A DNA stretch of 47,207 nucleotides from a virus, in IMG/VR virus record IMGVR_UViG_3300005515_000010, positions 1-47,207 of that record, one strand, 5' to 3'. The position numbers were made by a program, and so were the translations under genes. Of this stretch, positions 38,301 through 46,275 are shown piece by piece; within the stretch, counting starts at the first letter, position 1, and each line of letters starts with the position of its first letter. The notes under the pieces are model-generated. The model searched no databases and was not told the DNA's origin. It saw nothing but the letters and a program-made list of their open reading frames with translations.

Positions 38301-41300
38301 GCAGCTGCTCGACAAGACGGTGCGCGATATCCGCGCGCGAAACACGAAACGCTATAGGGACATCGCCGCCGAGCTCCGCGACGAGATCGAGGCCAGCGTC
38401 GCCGACCGCCCCGCGTTCCGCGCGATTGACGCCATGAAGGCAACGCCTATCGATCGCCGCTATGTCGTCGACTATATGGGCGACGAGGCCGCGGTGATGA
38501 TGCCGCGCAACGTGCCGCCGCTGATGCGGAACGGCGGCGTGCATCCCGACACGATCGCCGAGCAGGCCGGGTTCCCGACCGGCCGCGACATGGTCGACGC
38601 GCTCATCGAGCTCGAGATTGCGCACCGCACCGCACGCGAGGAAGGCGATCAGCGCGGGATGCGCGAACGCATCATCGACGAAGAGCTCGATATGATGATG
38701 CGCGATCGGTACGGCGAGCCGCTGACCGACGGCAGCATCGAACGCGAGGCGATCGCCGCGGTGCATAACGACCTGCAGGGCGAAGTCATCGCCGCCGAGA
38801 TCCGCGTGCTCGGCCGGAAGTCGGGCCAGCCCCCGACGCCATACACCGCCGCGCAGGAATGGGCGCGCCAGAAGATCCGCAGCGGGCTGGTCAGCGTCGA
38901 GGCGATGCCCGGCGCGCTTCAGCGCTATGCCCGTGCCTCGCGCAAGGCCGCACGCGAAGCCGAGGCGGCGTACCTCGAGCGCGACATCGAGGGGGCGTTC
39001 CGCGCGAAACAGGCGCAGATGCTCAACAATGCGCTCTATTCCGAAGCGAAGAAGGCGCACGAAGAGGTCGACGCGGCGCGCAACCGCCTTCAGAAAATCG
39101 CATCGCGCGCGGTGATGAAGAGCGTCGATCAGGATTATCTCGAGCAGGCGCACGCGCTCCTCGAGGCGGTCGACATGCGCCGGCGCAGCCAGAAAGGAAT
39201 CAACCGGCAGGGCAAGTGGGAGGAATGGGCCTCGCAGCGCCAGGCCGAAGGCTATGACATCGTCGTACCGTCATCGTTCGAGGCGACGATATCGAAGAAC
39301 AACTGGACGCGACTCACCGTCGAGCAGCTGCTCGGTCTCGACGAGGCGGTGCGCCAGATTATCCACCTCGGCCGGCTCAAGCGCGAATTGCAGGACGGGC
39401 AGGAAAAGCGCGAGTTCGAGCTCACCGTGACGCAGGCGGTCGAGGCGGTCGCCCAGCTGCCCCAGCGCCCGCCGAGCGACCTCATGGAGCCGTCGCGCTG
39501 GGATGCGATCAAGTCGAAGGTCGCAGCCGCGGACGCGGCCCTGCTCAAGATGGAGACGGTATTCGACTGGCTCGACAGCGGCGACAGCAACGGCATCTTC
39601 AACCGGATCGTTTTCCGGCCGCTCGTCGACGCACAGGAGAATGAGCGCGTTCGCATGGCGGATATTCTCGGCCAGCTGCGCACCGCGCTCGAAAAGGTAC
39701 CCGCCGCGACGCTCAAGGGCTGGTCGGACAAGATCACCGCGCCGGAATTGCTCAACCGCGAGACGGGCAACCCCTTCGTCATGACCCGCGAAATGGTCGT
39801 GGCGATCGCGCTCAACACCGGGAACCGTGGCAATTTTGACAAGCTGCTCGGCGGCTATGGCTGGTCGGAGCTCGGCGTCACCGCCATGCTCGACCGCGTG
39901 ATGACGCAGGAAGAATGGACCTATGTCCAGGAGGTCTGGGATATCATCAATAGCCTGTGGCCCGACATCGAAGCGATGGAGAAGCGGGTCAACGACATCG
40001 CGCCGGAGAAGATCGAGGCGGTGCCCGTGCAGACGAAATGGGGCGTTCTGAAGGGCGGATACTATCCGGTCGTATATGATCCGCGCCGCAATTATGAGAG
40101 CGAGAGCTATGCGGCGAAGTCCGACAGCCTGTTCGAGGGCATCTATACCCGCGCCACGACGCCGAAGGGGTTCACGAAAGAGCGCACCAACGTCGAGCGT
40201 CCGATCCATCTCAGCCTTGGTGTCATTCACCGGCACGTCGGCGAGGTGATCCACGACCTGACGCACCGCGAGGCAATCATGCAGGCCGACAAGTTCCTGC
40301 AGGCGCGGCCGGTGATGAAGGCGGTCGACGACAGCCTCGGCCCCGAGATCCGCAAACAGTTCCGGCCGTGGCTTCAGCGCATCGCGAACGAATGGGCCTA
40401 TGACCGCGCCGGGCAGGCGGGCATCGAGGGCTTCATCAAGAAGGCGCGCCTCAACGCGACGATCGTCGGCATGGGATATCGGGCGACGACGATTCTGCTC
40501 CAGGCGGCCGGCTACTCGAACAGCATAGAGCGCGTCGGGGCGCGCTGGGTGCTCCCGCGCCTGAAGGACGTCGGCAACCCGACCGCATGGAATTTCGTCC
40601 TCGAGAAGTCGAAAGAGGTCGCGGCGCGCATGGACACGCTCGACCGCGATATTCGCGACAATGTCCGCAAGGCGGCCGGGCAGCGCAGCCTCAGCGCGGT
40701 CAAGAAGTTCGCGTTTCACGGCATCGGCTATATCGACCGTGTCGTCGTCATCCCGACGTGGCTCGGCGCCTACGACAAGGCGATCGCCGAAGGCATGGAG
40801 GATTCGGACGCGGTCTATGCCGCCGACAAGGCTGTGCGCCAGTCGCAGGGCGCCGGCGCGGCGAAGGATCTCGCCGCGATCCAGTCCGGCCGCGGGACGT
40901 TCGGCGAGGCCGCGAAGCTGCTCACCATGTTCTATTCGTACATGTCGGCCTTCTATCAGCGCCAGCGCAGCTTTGCCCGCGACGTGCGAGGCGCGAACCT
41001 GTCCGACGCGCCAGGGCTGATCGCGCGGGCGTGGTGGCTCTTCGTCGTGCCGCCGCTGCTCTCGGAACTCCTCGCCGGCCGGACGCCGGACGATGACGAT
41101 GATGAGACGTGGGCCGAATGGTCGATCACGAATATCATGTTTCAGATTTTCGGTCCGATCCCGGTGCTTCGCGATATCGGCCCGACGCTGTGGGCCAAGG
41201 CGACCGATCGCCCGACCTTCGGTTATCGGTTCACGCCGGCGCAGGGCGGCATCGAAAGCGTCATCAACGTCGCGTCGGATCTCGGCAAGATCGCGCGGGG

Positions 41301-41478
41301 CGAGGAGACGAAGCGCGCGACGCGCAACGCGATCGAGACGACGGGCTATTTCACCGGCCTGACGACCGGACAAATGGGCGTCGCGGCGCAGTTTCTCGTC
41401 GATGTCGGTTACGGCGACGCCGATCCGGACGGCATCGGCGAATGGTGGCGCGGGCTCACGACGGGAAAGACCGAATAG
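35359..41478 (+). CDS. Giant ejection/internal virion protein with HExxH metallopeptidase-like motif
   Basis: About 2,039 residues, in the place of T7 gp16 (1,318 residues) but larger. Residues about 815-845 read NLSTFLHETGHLWLEEL (H826, E827, H830), a zinc-metallopeptidase HExxH motif, with HEMWARGVEQYL some 45 residues on as possible third ligand. Long charged coiled-coil segments fill the middle, and the C-terminus (about 1,700-2,039) has hydrophobic stretches that could meet the inner membrane. The TTG at 35359 was preferred: GAGG lies six bases upstream, and the open frame before it crosses a promoter motif. ATG at 35461 is the alternative. Confidence 0.8.
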   Translation: MPPTLPGLDYYDQRYRQRKPSNEPIARIDPVEAEMRRERDNRTRLDLLLTSSPETVGRATSIGREIGVSPLQVEDRLPEAERGRDVRRFMTMTELYPAMGKWAVANPRGAAAASDDWNSLSLLGKAWRSTRDTVSGLGPSLMSGLYTMGKNTDSAIGAVSDTLDAIDPKPAIAGFFSDLFGIYTGYNPRLDKSYEDAQKIKLDARAKRQAALAKAAEEWRPQSTSWIARELLAGTESIPMTAGALMTRNPEGAAGVVGTLTAAGGYQDARDRGLDIGSSLAYGARQGTVEALTEKIPAAKLLGDIAARSPLGKMVLNQLITEIPGEQVSTLLQDFDQWVTLNPDKTLGQFIAERPDAARQTLLGTLGAVGTTTTVVRTAEKVVDGTAMLAAKAGEAKRAQREGQILENAGDAAQKSKLRTRDPEAFETLMRELADETGATEVYIPAEAIQEYMQSGEFDPDAWADYEQESLEAMATGGDLVLPVERVLTSFPGTPAWDALRDHMRLSPGGMSRFEAESFNMEMADLRQTMEERAAAIDEFDREMMQGREALITDVVEKLQSAGYTPSVARTQAELVAARYETRAMRKGQMLTGKEFNDVQVVQILPEQLALRQKDDGLDRVINVMRRGATGAKQGPSLLEFIAKRGGIDDPGGDIASMGGDTWHRQARFRKRLIRATDKGQASMIGAAPRDTAPEDVLRAAIDAGYFPELAGREAGTYDDAIDNNTLLDAIGAELRGDARYATETDTTLSDAALELATLISNEGLDPSTATRREIRNAVSNYSARSFKQSGDAKAPRGRIVFPSEEFTGAAIIELFKARNLSTFLHETGHLWLEELRSDALSEDATNRLKDDWGQVQEWFAANGHPIENGVIPVEAHEMWARGVEQYLMEGKAPVPALRSIFEQFRAWLVGIYRSVKALRSPLTPEIRRVMDRLIATDDDIALAAREQSVHPLLTDSSDMTAAEFAAYQRLTADARIEARGQLLDKTVRDIRARNTKRYRDIAAELRDEIEASVADRPAFRAIDAMKATPIDRRYVVDYMGDEAAVMMPRNVPPLMRNGGVHPDTIAEQAGFPTGRDMVDALIELEIAHRTAREEGDQRGMRERIIDEELDMMMRDRYGEPLTDGSIEREAIAAVHNDLQGEVIAAEIRVLGRKSGQPPTPYTAAQEWARQKIRSGLVSVEAMPGALQRYARASRKAAREAEAAYLERDIEGAFRAKQAQMLNNALYSEAKKAHEEVDAARNRLQKIASRAVMKSVDQDYLEQAHALLEAVDMRRRSQKGINRQGKWEEWASQRQAEGYDIVVPSSFEATISKNNWTRLTVEQLLGLDEAVRQIIHLGRLKRELQDGQEKREFELTVTQAVEAVAQLPQRPPSDLMEPSRWDAIKSKVAAADAALLKMETVFDWLDSGDSNGIFNRIVFRPLVDAQENERVRMADILGQLRTALEKVPAATLKGWSDKITAPELLNRETGNPFVMTREMVVAIALNTGNRGNFDKLLGGYGWSELGVTAMLDRVMTQEEWTYVQEVWDIINSLWPDIEAMEKRVNDIAPEKIEAVPVQTKWGVLKGGYYPVVYDPRRNYESESYAAKSDSLFEGIYTRATTPKGFTKERTNVERPIHLSLGVIHRHVGEVIHDLTHREAIMQADKFLQARPVMKAVDDSLGPEIRKQFRPWLQRIANEWAYDRAGQAGIEGFIKKARLNATIVGMGYRATTILLQAAGYSNSIERVGARWVLPRLKDVGNPTAWNFVLEKSKEVAARMDTLDRDIRDNVRKAAGQRSLSAVKKFAFHGIGYIDRVVVIPTWLGAYDKAIAEGMEDSDAVYAADKAVRQSQGAGAAKDLAAIQSGRGTFGEAAKLLTMFYSYMSAFYQRQRSFARDVRGANLSDAPGLIARAWWLFVVPPLLSELLAGRTPDDDDDETWAEWSITNIMFQIFGPIPVLRDIGPTLWAKATDRPTFGYRFTPAQGGIESVINVASDLGKIARGEETKRATRNAIETTGYFTGLTTGQMGVAAQFLVDVGYGDADPDGIGEWWRGLTTGKTE

Positions 41479-41485
41479 GCCAGCC

Positions 41486-41513
41486 GATTCAAGCGGCAGC
41501 GCGCCAGCCTTAC
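41486..41513 (+). promoter_or_regulatory. Late promoter-like motif D
   Basis: GATTCAA (41486-41492), 17 bases, TTAC (41510-41513), in the gap between the giant ejection gene and the tailspike gene. Downstream bases TTACCCC match motif C closely. Confidence 0.7.
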
Positions 41514-41517
41514 CCCG

Positions 41518-41538
41518 ATCCGCACGGCAATTGCGGAT
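41518..41538 (+). other. Leader hairpin before the tailspike gene
   Basis: ATCCGCA (41518-41524) pairs with TGCGGAT (41532-41538) around a 7-base loop, the same 7-bp stem and 7-base loop seen after motif A. The tailspike ATG is eight bases further on. Confidence 0.55.
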
Positions 41539-41545
41539 GGAATAG

Positions 41546-43630
41546 ATGGCTGTCGACACGACCAACGCGATAAGCGGTCCTTTCCTCCCCAATGGGGAGA
41601 CCACGGTCTTTCCCTTCACCTTCACCGCCCCGAGCGTCGAAGAGGTGCAGGTGCTGCTGAGGCCCGCGAGCGGCGCGGACAGCTATCCGGAAGGGTATAG
41701 CGTCACGCTCAATCCGACCGGCGGCGGCAGCGTCATCTTCGACGTCGCGCCGGCGGAGGGCCCCGAGCTCTTCATTCTGCTCGAGCCGCATTTCACCCAG
41801 CAAATCCAGTTTGCCAATGGCACCGGCTGGCTCGCCGAGCCGGTCAACGAGGTCGCCGACCGCGGCGCGGTACGAGACCAGGTGTTGCGCCGCGATCAGG
41901 GCCGCGCGCTCATGGTGCCGGTGGGCGAGGTCATGTACCCGCTCCCCCCGCTCTCGAAGCTTGCGGGCAATCTGCTCGGCTTCGGTGTAGGCGGTGCTCC
42001 CTATCCGGCGCAGGATGGCGGCGCGGACCCGGGGCTGCGCTCCAATCTGGTCGACCCCGAGGTCGGCCCACTGCTCATGGGCATCGACCAGACGCTGCCC
42101 TATGTCCCGGGCTCGATCGGCAATTTCGTGATCCGCGAAATCGACGTGACGAAGGCGCCGTTCAATTGCGTCGGCGACGGCGTGACGAACGAAAAGGCGA
42201 TTCTGCAGGACGCCTACGATCTGGCGGAAGAGCTCAACCTCCCGCTCTATCTGGGCGAAGGGAAGACCTATTACCTCGGCACCATGTCGGGGGACTTCGA
42301 GGAGTTCGTGTTCGCCGGCAAGGGCCCGCCGAAAATCTATGGCCGCGAGGTCCGCATTACGGCGCACAATCACGCGGTCACCCCGAAGCCCGCCTATATC
42401 TTCACCTGGGCGCAATTCGACGGGAAGCTCGTCGAGGGCATCACGGTCGAAGGCCTCAACCCGCAATATGCCAATATCAACGGTCTGGTCGCCTTCGACG
42501 TCCGGCGTCTCGATGGCGGCGCGAAGGGGCTCACGCTGAAGGACTGCCGCGCGAAGGGCGTGCTGCGCGGGTTCGGCGTCGTCAATGTCGGCACCGATCC
42601 CGCCGAGCGCGTGCGTGGCATCCACTTCGACGATTTTCAGGTCGAGAACTGCTATTACGGCGTCAATTTTCAGGACGATGGCGACGCGGTCACCGGCAAG
42701 GTCAGCGTCACCAATGCGCGCCGCGCCTATTTTGCGTACGGCTGCGCGGACCACGACACCGAAGTGTTCGTCAAGGTCGTGGCAGGCGGCAACGTGCTGG
42801 GCTCGACCGGCTGCATTCTGCTCGGCCGGATCCATCAGCACGACCTCGGGCCCATGAAGGTGCGTGTCACCTGGTCGGGCGTGCTCGATCGGTACGATTC
42901 GCTCTTCTACAACATGTGCAATACCGTCGACGCCGCCGGGCTCGTCGGCGGGACCGTGGGGCAAATCGACTTTCGGGGCGACCTCGATCCGACGGCGACG
43001 GCGGGCGGCGCGGTCGCGCGCTATCAGCTGCTCAATTACAAGCTGGGCGAAAGCACGGAGACGGCCGGCCTGCCGAACAAGTTTCAGGGCGTCACGCTGC
43101 GCGGCAACTTCCTTGATATCGGGCAGGGCGGCGCCGGCACCGCGGTCAAGGTCGCCGCGCCGCCGACGGGGCTCGTTTATATCTCGCTCGATTCCGACAC
43201 GCGCATTTCGAACTGGTTCACCTGCGTCCTCGCGCCGAACATCGTCTTTCGCACCGCGACCAACGTCGAGGTGCGCTGCATCAAGGGCGCCGGCGTCGAC
43301 GGCGCGGTGTTCAATATTCCGCTCGGGCATCAGGGTCGCAGCTACAGCCTTCGCCACGCGCTCTATGCCCATGACGGCAGCGCGGGCTTCGGCAATTCCA
43401 CGATCCGCGAGGACATCGTCCTCGGCACCGTCGCCAGCCCGTCCGGCATCCCGAACACACCGAAGGTAACGGCCGTGCTCGCACCTGACGGTGTCGGCGC
43501 AACGCGGATCGTCCCGACCTTCGGCGGCGTCGCCGGCGCCGGCACGGTGACCCTTGCGGCGGCCGCGTACGCGCAGGCGAACGCCTTTGCGAAGCTCGTA
43601 ACCACCTTCATCGGCGAACAGACAGGATAG
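41546..43630 (+). CDS. Tailspike: T7 gp17-type anchor plus pectate-lyase-like beta-helix
   Basis: Residues about 1-130 (TVFPFTFTAPSVEEVQVLLR ... EVADRGAVRDQVLRRDQGRA) match the T7 gp17 N-terminal virion anchor. From about residue 205, FNCVGDGVTNEKAILQDAYD is the entry to a right-handed parallel beta-helix of the pectate-lyase type, used by phages to bind and cut surface polysaccharide. The C-terminus about 640-694 is likely a trimerisation part. With 694 residues this is the main receptor-binding enzyme candidate. Confidence 0.85.
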   Translation: MAVDTTNAISGPFLPNGETTVFPFTFTAPSVEEVQVLLRPASGADSYPEGYSVTLNPTGGGSVIFDVAPAEGPELFILLEPHFTQQIQFANGTGWLAEPVNEVADRGAVRDQVLRRDQGRALMVPVGEVMYPLPPLSKLAGNLLGFGVGGAPYPAQDGGADPGLRSNLVDPEVGPLLMGIDQTLPYVPGSIGNFVIREIDVTKAPFNCVGDGVTNEKAILQDAYDLAEELNLPLYLGEGKTYYLGTMSGDFEEFVFAGKGPPKIYGREVRITAHNHAVTPKPAYIFTWAQFDGKLVEGITVEGLNPQYANINGLVAFDVRRLDGGAKGLTLKDCRAKGVLRGFGVVNVGTDPAERVRGIHFDDFQVENCYYGVNFQDDGDAVTGKVSVTNARRAYFAYGCADHDTEVFVKVVAGGNVLGSTGCILLGRIHQHDLGPMKVRVTWSGVLDRYDSLFYNMCNTVDAAGLVGGTVGQIDFRGDLDPTATAGGAVARYQLLNYKLGESTETAGLPNKFQGVTLRGNFLDIGQGGAGTAVKVAAPPTGLVYISLDSDTRISNWFTCVLAPNIVFRTATNVEVRCIKGAGVDGAVFNIPLGHQGRSYSLRHALYAHDGSAGFGNSTIREDIVLGTVASPSGIPNTPKVTAVLAPDGVGATRIVPTFGGVAGAGTVTLAAAAYAQANAFAKLVTTFIGEQTG

Positions 43631-43635
43631 AGACG

Positions 43636-43803
43636 ATGGCCGCCCGCAGCATGCGCGACTTGCATCCCCACATGCCCACCCCGCTCGCCGAGTTCGAACG
43701 GCAAGAGGAGCAGCGCCGCGAAATCGAAAAGGAAGAGGCCGCGCTCGAGCCGGAACCCGAGCCGGCGTACACGCCGCCGGATCTCGAAGAGCCCGGCGAC
43801 TGA
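43636..43803 (+). CDS. Small Glu/Pro-rich protein, 55 aa
   Basis: A 55-residue protein with a charged helix (EFERQEEQRREIEKEEAALE) and Pro-rich acidic end. Starts six bases after the tailspike gene, its stop overlaps the next start. Function is unknown. Confidence 0.6.
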   Translation: MAARSMRDLHPHMPTPLAEFERQEEQRREIEKEEAALEPEPEPAYTPPDLEEPGD

Positions 43804-43895
43804 TGACGCCGGAGCAGCATCTTCTCGCGGCCGCCGCTCTCGCCGTCCTGGCGATCGCCATGCTGACCGCCGCCCTGATCCGGCGGCTCCTGTGA
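43803..43895 (+). CDS. 30-residue membrane peptide, lysis region
   Basis: A 30-residue single-span peptide (HLLAAAALAVLAIAMLTAAL then IRRLL) coupled to both neighbours by base-sharing start/stop overlaps. Its place at the head of the lysis genes suggests a pinholin-like or regulatory role, unproven. Confidence 0.55.
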   Translation: MTPEQHLLAAAALAVLAIAMLTAALIRRLL

Positions 43896-44248
43896 GCGGC
43901 CTCGGGAACGACGTGCAAATCGACGTCATCATCGAACGGTGCATGCAGGCGATCGACGAGAAGCGCGACATGCAGGCCCGCATCGCCGCGGCGCAAATCG
44001 CTGCGAAGCCGCCGGAGACCAAGCTGCTCGGGATATTCCCGACATGGTTCGCCGTCGCGGTGCCGATCGTCGGTTCGCTGATGTGGGTCGGCTCGCTTCG
44101 CAGCGACGTCGCGGTCGCGAAGGACCAGTCGACCGAGAACAAGGTCGCGATCGTCGATCAGGATCGGCGGCTCACCAGCATGGAGGGCGACATCAAATGG
44201 CTCGTCGAGGACGCCAAGGAGCGCCGCGAGAGGGAGAATAGGCGATGA
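43892..44248 (+). CDS. Membrane protein with C-terminal coiled coil, 118 aa; holin or holin-like candidate
   Basis: From a GTG start, a helical N-terminus is followed by one hydrophobic segment (GIFPTWFAVAVPIVGSLMWV, about 47-66) and a charged coiled coil (about 72-118). It directly precedes the endolysin. One-span proteins of this layout are annotated in other prophages as hemolysin-XhlA-like or class III holins. Assignment is from topology and neighbours. Confidence 0.6.
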   Translation: MSGLGNDVQIDVIIERCMQAIDEKRDMQARIAAAQIAAKPPETKLLGIFPTWFAVAVPIVGSLMWVGSLRSDVAVAKDQSTENKVAIVDQDRRLTSMEGDIKWLVEDAKERRERENRR

Positions 44249-44934
44249 AGCCCGCAAGCATCCTCGATCTGGCGTTGCTCGCGGCGCAGCATATCCTGCG
44301 TCCGGCGCCGCCGCAGCCGCCCGCAGCTGCCCCGCTGCCCGCGAGTCCGCTCCACCTGCCCGACGGCAAGTTCGAGATCGTCGACAAGGCCGCCTTCTTC
44401 GCCGCCGTCCGGAAGATCACCGGCCCGCTCGATCAGGTGCAGGTCGACGTCATCAACCGCATGCTCGTCGCGGCGAACCATTGGCGGATTTCGTGGGTCG
44501 CCTACGCGCTTGCGACCGCCTGGCACGAATGCCGGTTCCGGCCGATCCCCGAGATCGGCAAAGGCCGCGGCCGGAAATATGGCAGGCCCGGCAAATGGTA
44601 CGGGCAAATCCCCTACGGGCGCGGCCTGCCGCAGCTGACGTGGGACTATAATTACGAGTGGGCCGACGCGGCGCTCGGGCTGGGCGGCCGCCTGCTCCGC
44701 AATTTCGATCTCGCGCTCGATCCCGATATCTCGGCGCGCCTGATGATCCTCGGCATGGAAACCGGGGCGTTCACCGGCAAGTCGCTGAAAAACTATCTCG
44801 ACCACGACGACGCGACGCTTGCGGATTTCATTCCGTGCCGGCGCATCATCAACGGGACCGACAAGGCCGAAAAGATCGCGGGCTATGCGGTCGGATTCCT
44901 CGCCGCGGCGCGTACCGGCCGGTGGGAAGACTGA
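44245..44934 (+). CDS. Endolysin, GH19/lysozyme-like
   Basis: The 229-residue enzyme has a glycoside-hydrolase-19-like fold: YALATAWHECRFRPI with the catalytic Glu95, KWYGQIPYGRGLPQLTWDYN and the LSDA-like RLMILGMETGAFTG. It would cut peptidoglycan for lysis. The N-terminal 40 residues are Ala/Pro-rich with a hydrophobic start (ILDLALLAAQHIL) that could be a signal-arrest segment or only a linker. Confidence 0.85.
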   Translation: MKPASILDLALLAAQHILRPAPPQPPAAAPLPASPLHLPDGKFEIVDKAAFFAAVRKITGPLDQVQVDVINRMLVAANHWRISWVAYALATAWHECRFRPIPEIGKGRGRKYGRPGKWYGQIPYGRGLPQLTWDYNYEWADAALGLGGRLLRNFDLALDPDISARLMILGMETGAFTGKSLKNYLDHDDATLADFIPCRRIINGTDKAEKIAGYAVGFLAAARTGRWED

Positions 44935-45233
44935 TGCCCCGCAGATGGTCTCCTCGAGACTGGCGCGGCCTTCTGGGCGTCATCATGCTCGGCGGGGGCG
45001 GTATCGCCGTCACCGTGCTCGCATGGCGCTCGCTGGACGCTCTCGCAGCGAAATCCACCTCACCATGGCCGGTGGCCTATTTCGCCTATGGCTGCCTCGT
45101 CCTGATCGGCGTGGTGCTGACCGGCTTCTCGGCCATCCTCGGCCGCCGCACGTTCAAGTTCCGGGTGGGCGATAACGAGATCGCGACGACCGGCGAAGAG
45201 GCCGATCGGCTGCTCGATCGGACTGAACCGTAA
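44934..45233 (+). CDS. Two-span membrane protein, holin candidate, 99 aa
   Basis: Two hydrophobic segments, about residues 13-30 (LLGVIMLGGGGIAVTVLAW) and about 47-68 (VAYFAYGCLVLIGVVLTGFS), with a charged C-terminal tail, immediately after the endolysin gene. This is the topology of a class II holin. Start ATG overlaps the endolysin stop. Confidence 0.6.
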   Translation: MPRRWSPRDWRGLLGVIMLGGGGIAVTVLAWRSLDALAAKSTSPWPVAYFAYGCLVLIGVVLTGFSAILGRRTFKFRVGDNEIATTGEEADRLLDRTEP

Positions 45234-45517
45234 TGGGCCGCCGGAAACCTCAGTTGAAGCTTGTCCCGATTCGCGAGCCGAACGGCGCTGACATTGCGCA
45301 ACAGTTACGCCGCATGGCCGACGATATCGAAGACGGGGTCTTCGGTGATGTGACCACGGCAATGTTCGTCCTCGATGCGGGCAGCGACGTCGACCTCTTC
45401 GCATGGGGTCTTATCGACGGGATGCGCTGCGTCGGCCTGCTGAGCCTCGCGAACACCAAGCTTCACAATCAAACGCTCGAATGGCTCGACGCCGAGAACG
45501 GTCGGCTGGGCACCTGA
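45233..45517 (+). CDS. Hypothetical soluble protein, 94 aa
   Basis: A 94-residue protein (ADIAQQLRRMADDIEDGVFG, then DLFAWGLIDGMRCVGLLSLA) of a kind seen in sphingomonad and other proteobacterial prophages near the lysis cassette. It may be related to small single-strand annealing or regulatory proteins but nothing firm is visible. Start overlaps the holin-like gene stop (TAATG). Confidence 0.6.
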   Translation: MGRRKPQLKLVPIREPNGADIAQQLRRMADDIEDGVFGDVTTAMFVLDAGSDVDLFAWGLIDGMRCVGLLSLANTKLHNQTLEWLDAENGRLGT

Positions 45518-45542
45518 ATTCCGGCGCGAGCCGGTGATCCGG

Positions 45543-45560
45543 GCCACGCGGATTCGTGGC
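45543..45560 (+). other. Hairpin in the short gap before the next gene
   Basis: GCCACG (45543-45548) pairs with CGTGGC (45555-45560) around six bases. No T-run; it may regulate translation or partial read-through within the lysis region. Confidence 0.35.
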
Positions 45561-45580
45561 AACAACGAAGGAGAAGAACA

Positions 45581-45850
45581 ATGTTGACCGTCAAATATCG
45601 CGACAATTTCGGCAATGAGAGCATTCACCCCGACGTGAAGCATGTCAGCTTTCACGACAGCGCGGTGACCTGCGACCTCGCCGCCGGCGGGACCGTAACT
45701 TTCGGCCCGATGTTTCCCGGCCATGAAGGCGTGTCGCCGGTGGTCTTCGTCATGAACGAAGCGGGTGCGACCGTCGGGAAATATGACCTTTACCCGATCA
45801 GCCAGGAAGCCGCCGACGCTATCCTGTCGACCGTGCCGAAGGCCGCCTGA
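45581..45850 (+). CDS. Hypothetical beta-rich protein, 89 aa
   Basis: This 89-residue protein (SFHDSAVTCDLAAGGTVTFG) has an excellent ribosome site (AAGGAG, seven bases before the ATG), unlike the coupled genes around it. Beta-rich and soluble, role unknown. Its stop overlaps the Rz-like start. Confidence 0.6.
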   Translation: MLTVKYRDNFGNESIHPDVKHVSFHDSAVTCDLAAGGTVTFGPMFPGHEGVSPVVFVMNEAGATVGKYDLYPISQEAADAILSTVPKAA

Positions 45851-46275
45851 TGCCCCTGCTCCCCATCCTCGGCCCGTTCCTGCTGAAGCGGCTGACCGGC
45901 CGACTTGGGGAGGTGTGGGCGCAACGTATCGCGGCGGCGGTCTCGGTTATGGCCGCCGCCGCGCTACTAGTCGGTGCCGTGTGGTTCATCCGCCACGATG
46001 GCTGGCGCGACGGCCGCGCCGATCTGCTCGCCGAGCAGGCGGCTGAGCGCGCGAAGGCGCAAGCCGCGCAACGCGAGCTCGAGCGCGAAGCCGATCAGGC
46101 GCGCCGTGACGAAGTGCTCGCCGGCGCCGCGCTCGACGCGCAACAGCAAAAGGAAATCCACGATGCGACGACTGACCTGCCTGATGCTCGCCCTTCCGAT
46201 CGTGCTCGCCGCCGGATCTGTATCGAGTTGCAGCAACAGAGCCGATCCAAAGGTCGACCTGCGCCTGACTGCTGA
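45850..46275 (+). CDS. Rz-like inner-membrane spanin
   Basis: The 141-residue protein has one membrane segment (about residues 28-47, AAAVSVMAAAALLVGAVWFI) followed by a long charged coiled coil (about 55-110), the topology of i-spanins. An outer-membrane lipoprotein gene starts inside it in another frame, the classical Rz/Rz1 nesting. Together they would fuse the inner and outer membranes in the last step of lysis. Confidence 0.8.
   Translation: MPLLPILGPFLLKRLTGRLGEVWAQRIAAAVSVMAAAALLVGAVWFIRHDGWRDGRADLLAEQAAERAKAQAAQRELEREADQARRDEVLAGAALDAQQQKEIHDATTDLPDARPSDRARRRICIELQQQSRSKGRPAPDC

Noticed and set aside
35257-39153. 1,298-residue open frame on the minus strand opposite the giant ejection gene
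   Set aside because: It is an antisense shadow of GC-rich coding DNA with Arg/Leu/Ala-biased composition and no domains. The plus strand holds a recognisable virion gene. The same applies to the 784- and 915-residue minus-strand frames at 39271-41625 and 41510-44257.
41546-43630. Diversity-generating retroelement as in phage BPP-1
   Set aside because: No reverse transcriptase, Avd-like gene or repeated template/variable region was noticed beside the tailspike gene.
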